NCBI GenBank assembly: GCA_021818265.1 | Contig: JAKAEP010000002.1 | Coordinates: 62,001 to 126,000 of the forward strand | DNA: 64,000 nt | Direction of reading: 5' to 3' | Origin: Actinomycetes bacterium | Lineage (GTDB): Bacteria > Actinomycetota > Acidimicrobiia > Acidimicrobiales > RAAP-2 | Shown here: one piece after another, positions 1 through 8,321 of the stretch | Numbering within the stretch: position 1 is the first letter of the stretch | How the letters are laid out: each line of letters opens with the position of its first letter | The notes under the pieces: generated by a model | Told to the model about the DNA's origin: nothing | Database searches by the model: none | The model's input: only the letters and a program-made list of their open reading frames with translations | Position numbers and translations under genes: made by a program

Positions 1-1029
1 CGCTGGGAGGAGGACCTCGACCTCGTGGCCGGGATGGGCCTTGACGCCTACCGCTTCTCGGTCGAGTGGTCCCGCGTCGAGCCCGAGCGTGGACGCGTCG
101 ACCGCTCGGCCCTCGATCGCTACCGGCGCATGGTCGAGGGCTGTCGGGACCGGGGGATCGCGCCCGTGGTGACGCTGCACCACTTCACCCTGCCCCTGTG
201 GGTCGCCGACGCCGGGGGCTTCGAGGCGCCGGGCATCGTCGGGTGGCTGGGGGAGTACGCCGCGCTCGTCGCCGACGTGCTCGGCGACGAGCTGGCCATG
301 GCCTGCACCCTCAACGAGCCGAACATCGTGGCGGCCATGGGGTACCTCGCCGGGCTCTTCCCCCCGGGGGCGAGCGACCAGGCGCGCTTCGTCGCGGTCA
401 ACGAGGCGATGCGCCGGTGCCACGAGGCCATGCGCGACGCGCTGCGCGCGGGGCCGGGCGACTTCCCCGTGGGCCTCACCCTCTCGATGGCCGAGTACGA
501 GGCCGTCGAGGGCGGCGAGGCGACCCTCGAGGCGTACCGGACCGAGATGGAGGACCGGTACCTCGCCACCCGCGACGGGGACGACTTCCTCGGGGTGCAG
601 TGCTACACCAAGCACCTCGTCGACGCGAACGGCCTCGTCTGGGGCGGTGAGGGCGAGCTGACCTCGATGGGCTACCCCTTCTGGCCCGAGAGCGTGGGCT
701 ACACGCTGCGCCGGGCCGCGCGCGCGGGCGTGCCCCTCGTGGTGACCGAGAACGGCATCGGCACCGACGACGACACCCAGCGCGTGCGCTACCTCGAGGG
801 CGCCCTGGCGAGCCTGGGGGAGGCCCGCGCCGAGGGGCTCGACGTGCGCGGCTACTTCCAGTGGTCGCTGCTCGACAACTTCGAGTGGGTCCTCGGCTAC
901 GGCCCGCGCTTCGGACTGGTCGAGGTCGACCGAGGCACGTTCGCGCGCACGCCCAAGCCGTCGGCGGCGTGGTACGCCGAGCGCGCCGCCGCCTGGCCCG
1001 GGGGCCCCGGGGCGCGCCTCAGCGGGTGA
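1..1029 (+). CDS. Glycoside hydrolase family 1 (beta-glucosidase-like), 5' partial
   Basis: The reading frame is open from the first base, so the N-terminal part lies outside the window. GH1 retaining glycosidases hydrolyse beta-glucosides or beta-galactosides, usually in the cytoplasm. Seen directly: the acid/base motif TLNEPN (Glu codon at 316-318), the nucleophile motif VTENG (Glu codon at 748-750), and the C-terminal aglycone-site stretch SLLDNFEW. The visible 342 residues cover most of the barrel; roughly the first strands are missing compared with the usual 440-470 residues. The stop overlaps the convergent EF-G-like gene by 11 nt. Substrate cannot be read from the sequence. Confidence 0.9.
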   Translation, partial: RWEEDLDLVAGMGLDAYRFSVEWSRVEPERGRVDRSALDRYRRMVEGCRDRGIAPVVTLHHFTLPLWVADAGGFEAPGIVGWLGEYAALVADVLGDELAMACTLNEPNIVAAMGYLAGLFPPGASDQARFVAVNEAMRRCHEAMRDALRAGPGDFPVGLTLSMAEYEAVEGGEATLEAYRTEMEDRYLATRDGDDFLGVQCYTKHLVDANGLVWGGEGELTSMGYPFWPESVGYTLRRAARAGVPLVVTENGIGTDDDTQRVRYLEGALASLGEARAEGLDVRGYFQWSLLDNFEWVLGYGPRFGLVEVDRGTFARTPKPSAAWYAERAAAWPGGPGARLSG

Positions 1030-3046
1030 GCACGGAGGCCGGCGCGGGGGCGAGGTGGCTCGCCTCGACCCGGGCGCGGCCCCGCCCGCCGCTCAAGGTG
1101 CGCAGCTCCAGGCCGTAGCGGGCGAGCTCGCCCTCGGGCACCTGGGCGCGCACGACGGCGCGCCCCTCGTCGTCCTGGTCGGTGCCCACGACGCGGCCCC
1201 GGCGACCCGACAGGTCGGTCATCACCTCACCGAGCGAGCCCGAGGGGACGGTGACCTCCACGGCCATGATCCGCTCGAGGACCGAGGTGCCGCGCTGGTC
1301 GAGGGCGTTGCGCAGCGCCATCGACCCGGCCGTCTCGAAGGCCTGCTCGGAGGAGTCGACGCTGTGGGCCTTGCCGTCGTAGAGCGTGACCCGCAGCCCG
1401 ACCACCGGGTAGCCCTTCGGCCCGCCGTGGGCCATGGCCCTCTCCACGCCGTGGCGCACGGCGTCGATGTACTGGCGCGGCACCGCGCCGCCCACCACGG
1501 CGTCGACGAACTCGAGGGGTGATGAGGGGTCGATGGGCTCCACCCGGACGTTCACCACGGCGAACTGGCCGTGGCCGCCGGTCTGCTTCTTGAGCCGCCC
1601 TTCGGCCTCGGCCGAGCCGACGATCGTCTCGAAGAGCGGGGCCGCGGGGGGCTCGGTGGTGGCGGTGACGTTGAAGCGCCGCGCCAGGCGCTCCAGGGTG
1701 ACCTGGAGGTGCAGCTCGCCGGCGAACTCGGCGACCAGGCGCCGCGAGGCCGCGTCGGCGCGCACGCGGAGCGACGCGTCCTCCTCGGCCAGGCGGTGCA
1801 GACCCGTCGAGACCTTCTCCATGTCGGCCTCGCTGGCGGAGACCGCGACCGTGAGGGCGGGGGCGAGCGGCACGCTCGGCCGGGGCGCGAGCTCTCGCCC
1901 GCGCGCGGCGAGGTAGTCGCCGACCTGGACGCTCGCCAGCTTCGCCACGGCGATCACGTCCCCGGTGGGGGCCGACTCCACCGGGACGAGCTTCGCGCCG
2001 ACCAGGTGGCCCGCGCCGTGGAGGCGCTCCTCGGACCGCGTCCGGCAGTTGACGAGGGTCACGTCGCCGCGCAGGGTCCCCGAGACCACCTCGAAGACGA
2101 CGATGCGTCCGACGTAGGGGTCGACGATGACCTTGAACGCGCGCAGCACCAACTCGCCGGCGGGGTCGCGCGCCAGCGTGACCGGCTCGCCCTTGTCCAG
2201 GGCCGGGATGGGGCGGCTCTCGGCGATCTCGTCGAGCAGCGTGAGCAGGCGGTCGACGCCGATCCCGCGGGTCGCCGAGCCGATGGTGAGGGGCACGGTG
2301 CGGCCCTCGCTCATGAGGTGGCCGAGCACGACCTCGAGCTCGTCCATCGAGGGCTGCTCGCCCTCGAGGTAGCGCTCGGTGAGCTGGTCGTCGCCCACGA
2401 CGATCGCCTCGAGGAGGCTCGCGCGCACCCGCTGCTCGAGGTCGGCGAGGTCTGCGGGCACCGGCTCGTGGCGCACCCCGTCGGGGGTGTGCACGAGCGC
2501 CTCGTCGGCGAGCAGGTCGACCACGCCGGCGAAGCCGGGTCCCGCGCCGATCGGCATCTCGAGGGGGGCGAGGGAGGGGCCCACGAGGGCCTCGAGGGCC
2601 GAGAGCGTCGCCTCGAAGTCGGCGCGCTCGGCGTCCATCGCGTTCACGAAGACCACGACGGGCACCCCGGCGGCGCGCGCGAGCTCCCAGGTCACGACGG
2701 TGTCGGAGGTGACCCCGTCGGCCGCGTTGACCACGAGCAGGGCGACGTCGGCGACGTCGAGGGCGCGCTCGGCCTCGCCGTGGAAGTCCACGAGGCCGGG
2801 CGTGTCGAGGAGCGTCAGCTCGTCCTCGCCCACCCAGACCGGGGCCAGGGCGATCTTGAGCGAGGCGACGTGCTTGCGCTCCTCGGGATCGTTGCCGCCG
2901 AGGGTCGTCCCCTCCTCGACGCGCCCGGGGCGTTCGAGGGTGCCGCCGGCGACGCAGAGCGCGTCGAGCAGTGTGGTCTTGCCGCTCCCGGTGCGCCCGA
3001 TGAGGGCGACCGTGCGGGCCTTCGGGTGACGGGACGTGGCATCCAT
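1019..3046 (-). CDS. EF-G-like translational GTPase (FusA2/EF-G2 type)
   Basis: This is a 675-residue homologue of elongation factor G. It has a G1 motif GRTGSGKT at 17-24, a G3 motif DTPG at 81-84, domains II-III in the middle, a domain IV region containing GGHGQFA and a C-terminal EF-G fold. The usual NKxD guanine-specificity motif reads NAMD at 135-138, with the lysine replaced by alanine. Its length and weak motifs fit the actinobacterial EF-G-like (FusA2) subfamily rather than the housekeeping EF-G, and no rpsL/rpsG/tuf neighbours are present. I chose the ATG at 3046 because GAGG lies 5 nt upstream; an in-frame GTG at 3073 is the alternative. The role of this subfamily is unsettled. Confidence 0.85.
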   Translation of the reverse strand: MDATSRHPKARTVALIGRTGSGKTTLLDALCVAGGTLERPGRVEEGTTLGGNDPEERKHVASLKIALAPVWVGEDELTLLDTPGLVDFHGEAERALDVADVALLVVNAADGVTSDTVVTWELARAAGVPVVVFVNAMDAERADFEATLSALEALVGPSLAPLEMPIGAGPGFAGVVDLLADEALVHTPDGVRHEPVPADLADLEQRVRASLLEAIVVGDDQLTERYLEGEQPSMDELEVVLGHLMSEGRTVPLTIGSATRGIGVDRLLTLLDEIAESRPIPALDKGEPVTLARDPAGELVLRAFKVIVDPYVGRIVVFEVVSGTLRGDVTLVNCRTRSEERLHGAGHLVGAKLVPVESAPTGDVIAVAKLASVQVGDYLAARGRELAPRPSVPLAPALTVAVSASEADMEKVSTGLHRLAEEDASLRVRADAASRRLVAEFAGELHLQVTLERLARRFNVTATTEPPAAPLFETIVGSAEAEGRLKKQTGGHGQFAVVNVRVEPIDPSSPLEFVDAVVGGAVPRQYIDAVRHGVERAMAHGGPKGYPVVGLRVTLYDGKAHSVDSSEQAFETAGSMALRNALDQRGTSVLERIMAVEVTVPSGSLGEVMTDLSGRRGRVVGTDQDDEGRAVVRAQVPEGELARYGLELRTLSGGRGRARVEASHLAPAPASVLTR

Positions 3047-3098
3047 GGGCACCTCGGTTCGCTCGAACCTCACGGTACTCCCGCGCCTCGTGGGGGCG

Positions 3099-3629
3099 CT
3101 AGGGGTGGCGTGAGCGGTCGCCCAGGCGGACGTAGATGGCGAGGGCCACGATCACCGCCCCGGCCCCGACGCCCACCTCGAGGACCTCCGAGGCGCGCCC
3201 CAGCCCGACCAGGACCTCGACGAAGGTGACGGCCACCACGAGAACGACCATCGAGACCACGCGAGTCTTGAGGTCGTCGAGGTCGCGCATCTCGAGCCAC
3301 CGCGGCAGGACGAGGCCGCGTCCGTCGCCGGCGTTGATGAAGAGCTCGTAGAAGCCCAGCGCCGCGATGAGGGTCGTCGCCCCGACCAGGAACAGGTCGA
3401 TGACGACGAGGAAGTCCGAGACGTTGGGGGCCGCCGGCAGCGCGTGGGTCATGACGTCGTGGGCCGTGCGGGCCGCGACGTAGGCGGCGTAGACGAAGGC
3501 CACGACCGTCGAGGCCAGCAGGACCACGACCGGCACGACGGCGACCCAGCGGGCCGACCCGAGGAGGCGCTCGAGGGCGTCCTCGGCCCGGCGCGCGCGT
3601 CTCGCGGGGGCCGGGCCGGGGGTGCTCAC
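3099..3629 (-). CDS. YqhA-family (UPF0114) membrane protein
   Basis: The 176-residue product starts at a GTG that overlaps the stop of the upstream DUF4389 gene (GTGA), so it is translationally coupled. It has a basic N-terminus, a hydrophobic segment (residues ~23-47), then segments around LVVIDLFLVGATTLIAALGF and two more near the C-terminus. The FLVVIDLFLVGATT...GFYELFI pattern is typical of UPF0114 (YqhA) proteins, whose function is unknown. It is the last gene of a three-gene membrane-protein operon read leftwards from 4479. The family assignment is from recalled pattern, not a search. Confidence 0.8.
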   Translation of the reverse strand: MSTPGPAPARRARRAEDALERLLGSARWVAVVPVVVLLASTVVAFVYAAYVAARTAHDVMTHALPAAPNVSDFLVVIDLFLVGATTLIAALGFYELFINAGDGRGLVLPRWLEMRDLDDLKTRVVSMVVLVVAVTFVEVLVGLGRASEVLEVGVGAGAVIVALAIYVRLGDRSRHP

Positions 3630-4291
3630 GGCGCGAGGGTGAAGGGCGGGTAGTCGTCGGTGAGCAGCAGCAGGTAGGCGATCACCCGCGCGGTCCAGCG
3701 CAGCGCGCCCACGCTGAACTCGACCGCCCCCGCGGGGGCCCGACCGGTGAGCACGACGCTCACCCAGGTCACGACGGCCACCACGAACCACGCGAGGTCC
3801 ACCGCGATCAGCACGACGAGCTGGGGCAGGGCGAGCAGGAGGCGCAACGCCACGCTCAGCCGGTCCCGGCTCGCCGGGGGGTCCTCGACGGCGCAGGCGG
3901 CCGCGTAGGGCCCGTCGCCGAAGGGCGGGTACTCGTCGGTCGCGAGGGAGAGAAAGGCGGCGACGCGCACCCACCAGCGCAGCGCGTAGGCACTGAACTC
4001 GAAGAGCCCCCGCGGCTGAGCACCGGCGAAGACGAGGGCGAACCACGAGACGAAGGCCATGGCCCCGGCCGCGGCCATGAGGGCCCCCGAGCCCTGCGCG
4101 TGGTCGCCCCACTCCCACCACGCGCCGAAGCCGCCCACGATGATGAGGTGGGGGATGGCGAGGACCCAGCGGAAGGCTACCGAGGCCCGGCGCCGCGGGA
4201 GCGTGGGGGGCGCCACGTCGACCCGGACGGCCCCGTAGCGCACGTCCGCGGCCGCCGGCTCCGGGGGGACATTCGCGAAGGGGGAGGCCAT
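3626..4291 (-). CDS. DUF4389-type membrane protein with duplicated unit
   Basis: The 221-residue protein holds two copies of a unit in which paired membrane segments end in an amphipathic stretch: FEFSAYALRWWVRVAAFL...TDEYPPF and VEFSVGALRWTARVIAYL...TDDYPPF. This RW..R...Y....TDxYPPF signature is typical of DUF4389 proteins, which have no known biochemical function. The ATG shares its A with the TGA stop of the upstream 62-residue gene, and the 3' end overlaps the YqhA-like gene by 4 nt. An in-frame start further upstream (4456) is possible but would swallow most of the upstream small gene, so it was not used. Confidence 0.8.
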   Translation of the reverse strand: MASPFANVPPEPAAADVRYGAVRVDVAPPTLPRRRASVAFRWVLAIPHLIIVGGFGAWWEWGDHAQGSGALMAAAGAMAFVSWFALVFAGAQPRGLFEFSAYALRWWVRVAAFLSLATDEYPPFGDGPYAAACAVEDPPASRDRLSVALRLLLALPQLVVLIAVDLAWFVVAVVTWVSVVLTGRAPAGAVEFSVGALRWTARVIAYLLLLTDDYPPFTLAP

Positions 4292-4479
4292 CAGTGCAGT
4301 CCGAGCAGGTGGAAGACCAGGAAGCCCGGCCAGAAGATCGCCTTCACGATGGCGACCAGCACGAGCCAGAAGGTCCCCGAGTGCGTGTGCAGGTAGTACA
4401 CCAGGGCGCCGATGAAGCCGAGGAACCATCCCCCGCCGGCGCCCCCGGGACCCCACCCCCCTCGATCGCTGCGCGCCAT
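4291..4479 (-). CDS. Small glycine-rich membrane protein, 62 aa
   Basis: I do not recognise a family. The N-terminus is Gly-rich and followed by hydrophobic stretches GFIGALVYYL and FWLVLVAIVKAIFWPGFLVFHLL, suggesting one or two membrane passes. A strong ribosome binding site, AAGGAGG, lies 6 nt before the ATG at 4479. Together with the one-base overlap with the downstream DUF4389 gene, this supports a real gene at the head of a three-gene membrane operon. Confidence 0.65.
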   Translation of the reverse strand: MARSDRGGWGPGGAGGGWFLGFIGALVYYLHTHSGTFWLVLVAIVKAIFWPGFLVFHLLGLH

Positions 4480-4550
4480 GGCCGACCTCCTTGTCCGAGC
4501 CCAGTGTCGACGGTGAGCCCGCGAGCCCGCCGGGGGCGAAAGTCCCGGAC

Positions 4551-5687
4551 TTAGCGCACGCCCGCGGGCTCGCGCAGCAGGCGCAGCTGGACGAAGCGCG
4601 CCACGTCGCTCGGCGAGACGACCCCCACGAGGCGCCCGTCGGACAGGACGAGACCCCGGCCGTCCGGCGAGGCCCCCATGCGCGCGAGCAGGTCCGCGAC
4701 CGGGTCGCCGGGGGCCGCGACGGGGACGGCGTCCATGGGGCAGGCGACGTCGATGAGCCGCGTGCGGGCGCGCTCGCCCGGGGGGACCCGGGCCACCCGC
4801 CTCATCGTCGCGAGCCCGCGGAGCTCACCGTCGGGGGTCGTCAAGGGGAAGGTGTTGAAGCGGTAGCGGTGGAGCTGGGTCTCGAGCAGGTCCGCCACGC
4901 TCAGCGTGGGCGCGAAGGTCACCGGGTCGGGGGTCATCACCTCGCGCACCGTGACCGCGGTGACCGCCGCGCGCAACGCCTCCTGGCCGCCCTCGGCCCG
5001 CGCGGCCTGCAGCAGGAACAGGCCCAAGAAGACGAACCACAGGCCGGTGAGGTAGCCGGCGATGAACTCCAGCACGCCGAGCACGATGAGCCCGTAGCCG
5101 AGGGCCATCCCGCCGCGCGACGCGCTCGCGGCCGCCGACGACCGGTCACCCCGTCGGCGCCAGAGGGCGGCGCGCAGGACGCGCCCGCCGTCGAGGGGCG
5201 CGCCGGGGAGCAGGTTGAACGCGCCGAGCAGGAGGTTGGTCCACCCCAGCCACCCGGCCGCGGCCGCGACCACCGTCGTGCCGGTCCTCGGCTGGAGGGC
5301 GACGGCGACCAGCCAGAAGACCCCGGCGAGGACGAAGGAGGTGAGCGGGCCCACCACCGCGATCCGGAAGTCCGCGCCGGGGCTGAGGGCCTCGCCCTCG
5401 AGCTCCGAGACCCCGCCGAAGAGCCACAGCGTGATCCGCCGCACCCCGACGCCCTCCCGCTTGGCGACGACGGCGTGCGAGGCCTCGTGCGCGAGCAGGC
5501 TCACGAAGAACAGGACCGTCGCGACGGAGCCCACCACCCAGTACTCGGCCGTCGAGCGGCCGGCGACGTACGAGGGCAGGATCAGGCCGGAGAGCTCCCA
5601 CGCCACGAGCGCCACGATGAACAGGACGCTCCAATTCACCCCGACCGGTATCCCCGCGATGCGCCCGAGCCGGATGTCTTGTTCCAT
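4551..5687 (-). CDS. Site-2 protease (M50 zinc metalloprotease) with CBS domains
   Basis: This 378-residue intramembrane metalloprotease of the Rip3/SpoIVFB-like group cleaves membrane substrates, often anti-sigma factors. Zinc and catalytic residues are visible as HEASH at 67-71 and the second ligand motif NLLPGAPLDGGR at 158-169. About six hydrophobic segments fill residues 15-225. The C-terminal ~150 residues form two CBS repeats (VREVMTPDPVTF... and ...VVSPSDVARF), which usually bind adenosyl nucleotides. A GAGG element 7 nt upstream supports the ATG at 5687. No sigma/anti-sigma pair is adjacent, so the substrate is unknown. Confidence 0.92.
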   Translation of the reverse strand: MEQDIRLGRIAGIPVGVNWSVLFIVALVAWELSGLILPSYVAGRSTAEYWVVGSVATVLFFVSLLAHEASHAVVAKREGVGVRRITLWLFGGVSELEGEALSPGADFRIAVVGPLTSFVLAGVFWLVAVALQPRTGTTVVAAAAGWLGWTNLLLGAFNLLPGAPLDGGRVLRAALWRRRGDRSSAAASASRGGMALGYGLIVLGVLEFIAGYLTGLWFVFLGLFLLQAARAEGGQEALRAAVTAVTVREVMTPDPVTFAPTLSVADLLETQLHRYRFNTFPLTTPDGELRGLATMRRVARVPPGERARTRLIDVACPMDAVPVAAPGDPVADLLARMGASPDGRGLVLSDGRLVGVVSPSDVARFVQLRLLREPAGVR

Positions 5688-5780
5688 GGCGCACCTCTGG
5701 TCGTGCCCCTAGGCAGTCTCGCGGCCCGCCGGGCGGACCCACCAGGGACGAAAGCCACGACCGCGTGGCGGGCCACGGCC

Positions 5781-5786
5781 TACCAT
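5781..5786 (+). promoter_or_regulatory. -10 box TACCAT of leaderless thioesterase gene
   Basis: A TANNNT box lies exactly 6 nt before the GTG at 5793 and there is no Shine-Dalgarno sequence. This is the spacing seen at several other genes here and fits a leaderless transcript. Confidence 0.5.
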
Positions 5787-5792
5787 CGGGCG

Positions 5793-6272
5793 GTGGCGAG
5801 CGACGCGGGTCCCGTGATCCAGGACTTCTACCCCGATCACCTCGCCCACTGCTACGGCTGCGGGCGGCTGAATGAGCACGGCTACCGCCTCCGCACGCGC
5901 TGGGAGGGCGACGTGGCGGTGACCCGCTTCACCCCGAGCCCCTTCGCGACCAGCTTCCCGGGCTTCGTCTACGGCGGTCTTCTGGCCTCGATCCTCGACT
6001 GCCACTCCATGGCCGTCGCGGCCTCGGGGCTCTACCGGGCCGAGGGGCGCGAGATGGACCTCGATACCGCGCCGTTCCACCGGTGCGTCACGGGCACCCT
6101 CACCGTCCGCTACGAGCGGCCCACGCCGCTCGGCCCCGAGCTCGAGGCGCGCGGTGTGGTGGACTCGATCGCTGGGCGCAAGGTCCAGGTGCGCTCGTGG
6201 GTGGAGGTCGGTGGCGTCGTGACCGTGCGCGCCGAGGCGGTCGCGCTCGACATGCCCGAGGGCCTCACCTGA
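5793..6272 (+). CDS. Hotdog-fold thioesterase (PaaI/4HBT-like)
   Basis: The 159-residue protein has the N-terminal HCYGCGRLNEHGYRL element and the core helix region FPGFVYGGLLASILDCHS that mark the 4HBT/PaaI hotdog superfamily. These enzymes hydrolyse acyl-CoA thioesters as cytoplasmic oligomers. The GTG start was chosen because of the leaderless -10 box and because the frame upstream is featureless. It stands alone between the divergent protease and the convergent YHS permease. The acyl substrate is not predictable. Confidence 0.82.
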   Translation: MASDAGPVIQDFYPDHLAHCYGCGRLNEHGYRLRTRWEGDVAVTRFTPSPFATSFPGFVYGGLLASILDCHSMAVAASGLYRAEGREMDLDTAPFHRCVTGTLTVRYERPTPLGPELEARGVVDSIAGRKVQVRSWVEVGGVVTVRAEAVALDMPEGLT

Positions 6273-6288
6273 GCGGGTGAGGCCCTCG
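6257..6288. terminator. Bidirectional hairpin between convergent genes
   Basis: A perfect 13-bp inverted repeat (6257-6269 with 6276-6288) has a 6-nt loop. The TGA stop of the thioesterase gene lies in the loop (6270-6272). The permease gene converges from the right and stops at 6296. There is no T-run on either side, so it may stop transcription weakly or protect 3' ends. Confidence 0.65.
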
Positions 6289-6295
6289 CCGGTGG

Positions 6296-8002
6296 TCAGT
6301 CCTCCGGCGGGTGCTCGGCGTCGAAGCGCTCGGCGCACCCCGGGGCGCAGAACCAGTAGTCGGTTCCCTGGTGGGTGCGATGGGCGGCGGCGCTCGCCGG
6401 GTCGACGCTCATCCCGCAGACCGGGTCGACCGCCGTGCGCCGGGCCGCGGGCGCGAGGGTGAGCGTCACCGGCTGGGACGCCATGGGCTCGAAGCTCGCG
6501 CCGGACCCGACGAAGCGTTCGGGCTCGGCGTCGAAGCGCTCGGCGCACCCCGGGGCGCAGAACCAGTAGTCGGTTCCCTGGTGGGTGCGATGGGCGGCGG
6601 CGCTCGCCGGGTCGACGCTCATCCCGCAGACCGGGTCGACGGCGCCCTCGGCGGGGGAGTCGGGACGCGGGCCCTTGGTGACGAAGCGCCCGGGGTCGGC
6701 GTCGAAGCGCTCCCGACACCGGTCCGAGCAGAAGTAGTAGGTCGTGCCGCCGTGGCGGGAGGTCGCGGGGGCGTCGGCCGTGCGCACCTGCATGGAGCAG
6801 ACGGGGTCGATGGCGTAGCCCGCCCCGCCGCCCAGGCGGGCGCGACTGCGCGCGAGCCACCACGCGCCGAGCGCGACGACGAGGAACACGAGGTTGAGGA
6901 ACGTCGTGTAGTTCCACGAGAAGTGGGCGGCCTTCACGGCGAACACGGTGCGTGCCGGGGTGAGGTGCAGTGCGGTGAAGATCCCCTCGGTGAGGAGTCC
7001 CGCCACGGCCATGACGGCGTAGAAGACGAGGAGCATCCTCACCATGACCCGCGTGCCGTAGAACTTGCGGTAGATGATCAGCAGCGGCATCGAGATCAGA
7101 TCGGCGAAGATGAAGGCGATCACGCCTCCGAAGGAGATCCCGCCGGACCACAGCGCCGCCGCCAGCGGGACGTTGCCGATCGAGCACACCCAGCTGACGA
7201 CCGCGATGAGCGGGCCCACGAAGGCGTTCTCGAGCGACGACCAGAAGCCGTGGCCGCTGATGAACAGGGTGCTCCAGACGTCGTGGGGCACGAGTACGGC
7301 CAGCAGTCCCGCGACCACGTAGCCGATGGCGAGCTCCTTGCGCAGCATGGTCGCGTCGGCGAGGGCGTAGCTCGCCGCGTCGGACCAGCCGGCGAGGGTG
7401 CGCGGGCTCGAGACGGGCACGGACGCGTCCAGGTCGCTCTCGTCGTGGGCGTGCTCGGCGCAGGTCGGTGCGTGGCCGTGCGACTCGTGGTCGTGGGTCA
7501 CCCGCTCGTGGGCCGCGGCGCTCTGGGACTGCGCGCGCCGGCGAGCGGCGGCGACCAACCCCGCGGAGAAGGCGGTGCCGCCCACCAGCGCGAGAAGGGC
7601 GATCATGAGGGGCCCGCCGATGAACTCGGCGGCCATGAACTGCCATCCCAGCAGGACGAGCATCACCACGCCGAGCTCCACGACGAGGTTGGTCGAGGCG
7701 AACATGAAGACCATCGCGCTGGTGAAGTCGGCCCCCTTGGTGACGAGCGACTTCGTCATCGCCGAGGCCGCGTAGGAGCAGCTCGACGAGACCATCCCGT
7801 AGCCCGAGGCGCGCGCGACGCTCGCGGGCCCGTGGCCCCCGAGGCGGCGACGCATCTGGTCCTTCGAGACGAAGGCCTGCACCGCGCCCGAGAGCATGAA
7901 GCCCAGCGCGAGGGCCCAGAGGGTCTCCCAGAACATGAAGAGCCCCTCGCGCAGTCCCCGACCGAGGTCGACCAGAACGGTCGCGACGGTGACGGCGATC
8001 AC
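6296..8002 (-). CDS. DUF318/UPF0718 permease with His-rich loop and three YHS domains
   Basis: The 568-residue protein has about eight membrane segments in two halves (residues ~20-155 and ~222-385). SSSCSYAAS near residue 72 and FASTNLVVELG near 101 are typical of the DUF318/ArsP-like permeases. Between the halves is a His-rich loop (165-187, HERVTHDHESHGH...CAEHAH). The C-terminus carries three YHS domains (about 398-442, 455-498, 525-568), each with VC.M and FC...C motifs that bind soft metals. The GTG start overlaps the csoR stop by 4 nt, so copper or a similar metal probably controls it. Metal efflux or detoxification is the likely role. The last two YHS units are a recent duplication. 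Confidence 0.85.
   Translation of the reverse strand: MIAVTVATVLVDLGRGLREGLFMFWETLWALALGFMLSGAVQAFVSKDQMRRRLGGHGPASVARASGYGMVSSSCSYAASAMTKSLVTKGADFTSAMVFMFASTNLVVELGVVMLVLLGWQFMAAEFIGGPLMIALLALVGGTAFSAGLVAAARRRAQSQSAAAHERVTHDHESHGHAPTCAEHAHDESDLDASVPVSSPRTLAGWSDAASYALADATMLRKELAIGYVVAGLLAVLVPHDVWSTLFISGHGFWSSLENAFVGPLIAVVSWVCSIGNVPLAAALWSGGISFGGVIAFIFADLISMPLLIIYRKFYGTRVMVRMLLVFYAVMAVAGLLTEGIFTALHLTPARTVFAVKAAHFSWNYTTFLNLVFLVVALGAWWLARSRARLGGGAGYAIDPVCSMQVRTADAPATSRHGGTTYYFCSDRCRERFDADPGRFVTKGPRPDSPAEGAVDPVCGMSVDPASAAAHRTHQGTDYWFCAPGCAERFDAEPERFVGSGASFEPMASQPVTLTLAPAARRTAVDPVCGMSVDPASAAAHRTHQGTDYWFCAPGCAERFDAEHPPED
6313..6640. repeat. 118-bp perfect direct repeat within the YHS region
   Basis: Bases 6313-6430 are identical to 6523-6640, with a 210-bp (70-codon) period, so the reading frame is kept. 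The units encode the second and third YHS domains of the permease. Perfect identity including third codon positions points to a recent duplication or gene conversion. Confidence 0.95.
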
Positions 8003-8286
8003 GAGCGCACCAGCCGGGCGATGGCCTCGCTCGCCTCGCGTAGCTTCTCGGACTGCTCGTCGCCGCCCTCGCGCACGGCGTTGACCACGCAGTGGGCGAG
8101 GTGCTCGTCGAGCAGCTCGAGCGCGACGGCCTGCAGGGCTCGGGTGGCGGCCGATATCTGGGCGAGGACGTCGATGCAGTAGCGGTCCTCCTCGACCATC
8201 CGGCTGATCCCGCGGACCTGGCCCTCGATCCGGCCGAGCCGCCTCAGCACCGCGCCCTTCTCCTCCACGTACCCGGGCGTCGCCAT
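7999..8286 (-). CDS. csoR: CsoR-family copper-sensing repressor
   Basis: The 95-residue all-helical DUF156 regulator binds its operator as apoprotein and releases it on binding Cu(I). The ligand set Cys-His-Cys is intact. Counted from the GTG at 8289, it is C38, H63 and C67, with the same 25/4 spacing as the M. tuberculosis CsoR ligands C36-H61-C65. GAGGAGG lies 6 nt before the ATG at 8286, which I prefer over the GTG at 8289. It is the first gene of a two-gene operon with the YHS permease (GTGA overlap) and has a palindromic operator directly upstream. Confidence 0.93.
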   Translation of the reverse strand: MATPGYVEEKGAVLRRLGRIEGQVRGISRMVEEDRYCIDVLAQISAATRALQAVALELLDEHLAHCVVNAVREGGDEQSEKLREASEAIARLVRS

Positions 8287-8304
8287 CACCGGCCTCCTCG
8301 GTTA

Positions 8305-8321
8305 ATACCCCACAGGGGTAT
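8305..8321. promoter_or_regulatory. CsoR operator palindrome
   Basis: ATACCCCACAGGGGTAT is a perfect 7-bp inverted repeat with a 3-nt spacer. It matches the TACCC...GGGTA form of known CsoR operators and lies 18 nt upstream of the csoR start, suiting autoregulation of csoR-permease. Confidence 0.82.

Noticed and set aside
1571-3229. Long plus-strand frame (552 codons) opposite the EF-G-like gene
   Set aside because: Antisense of a gene with clear GTPase motifs; composition is low complexity and no ribosome site is seen.
6313-6640. Direct repeat as a possible CRISPR or transposon remnant
   Set aside because: It has only two units, stays in frame inside a coding region and encodes YHS domains.
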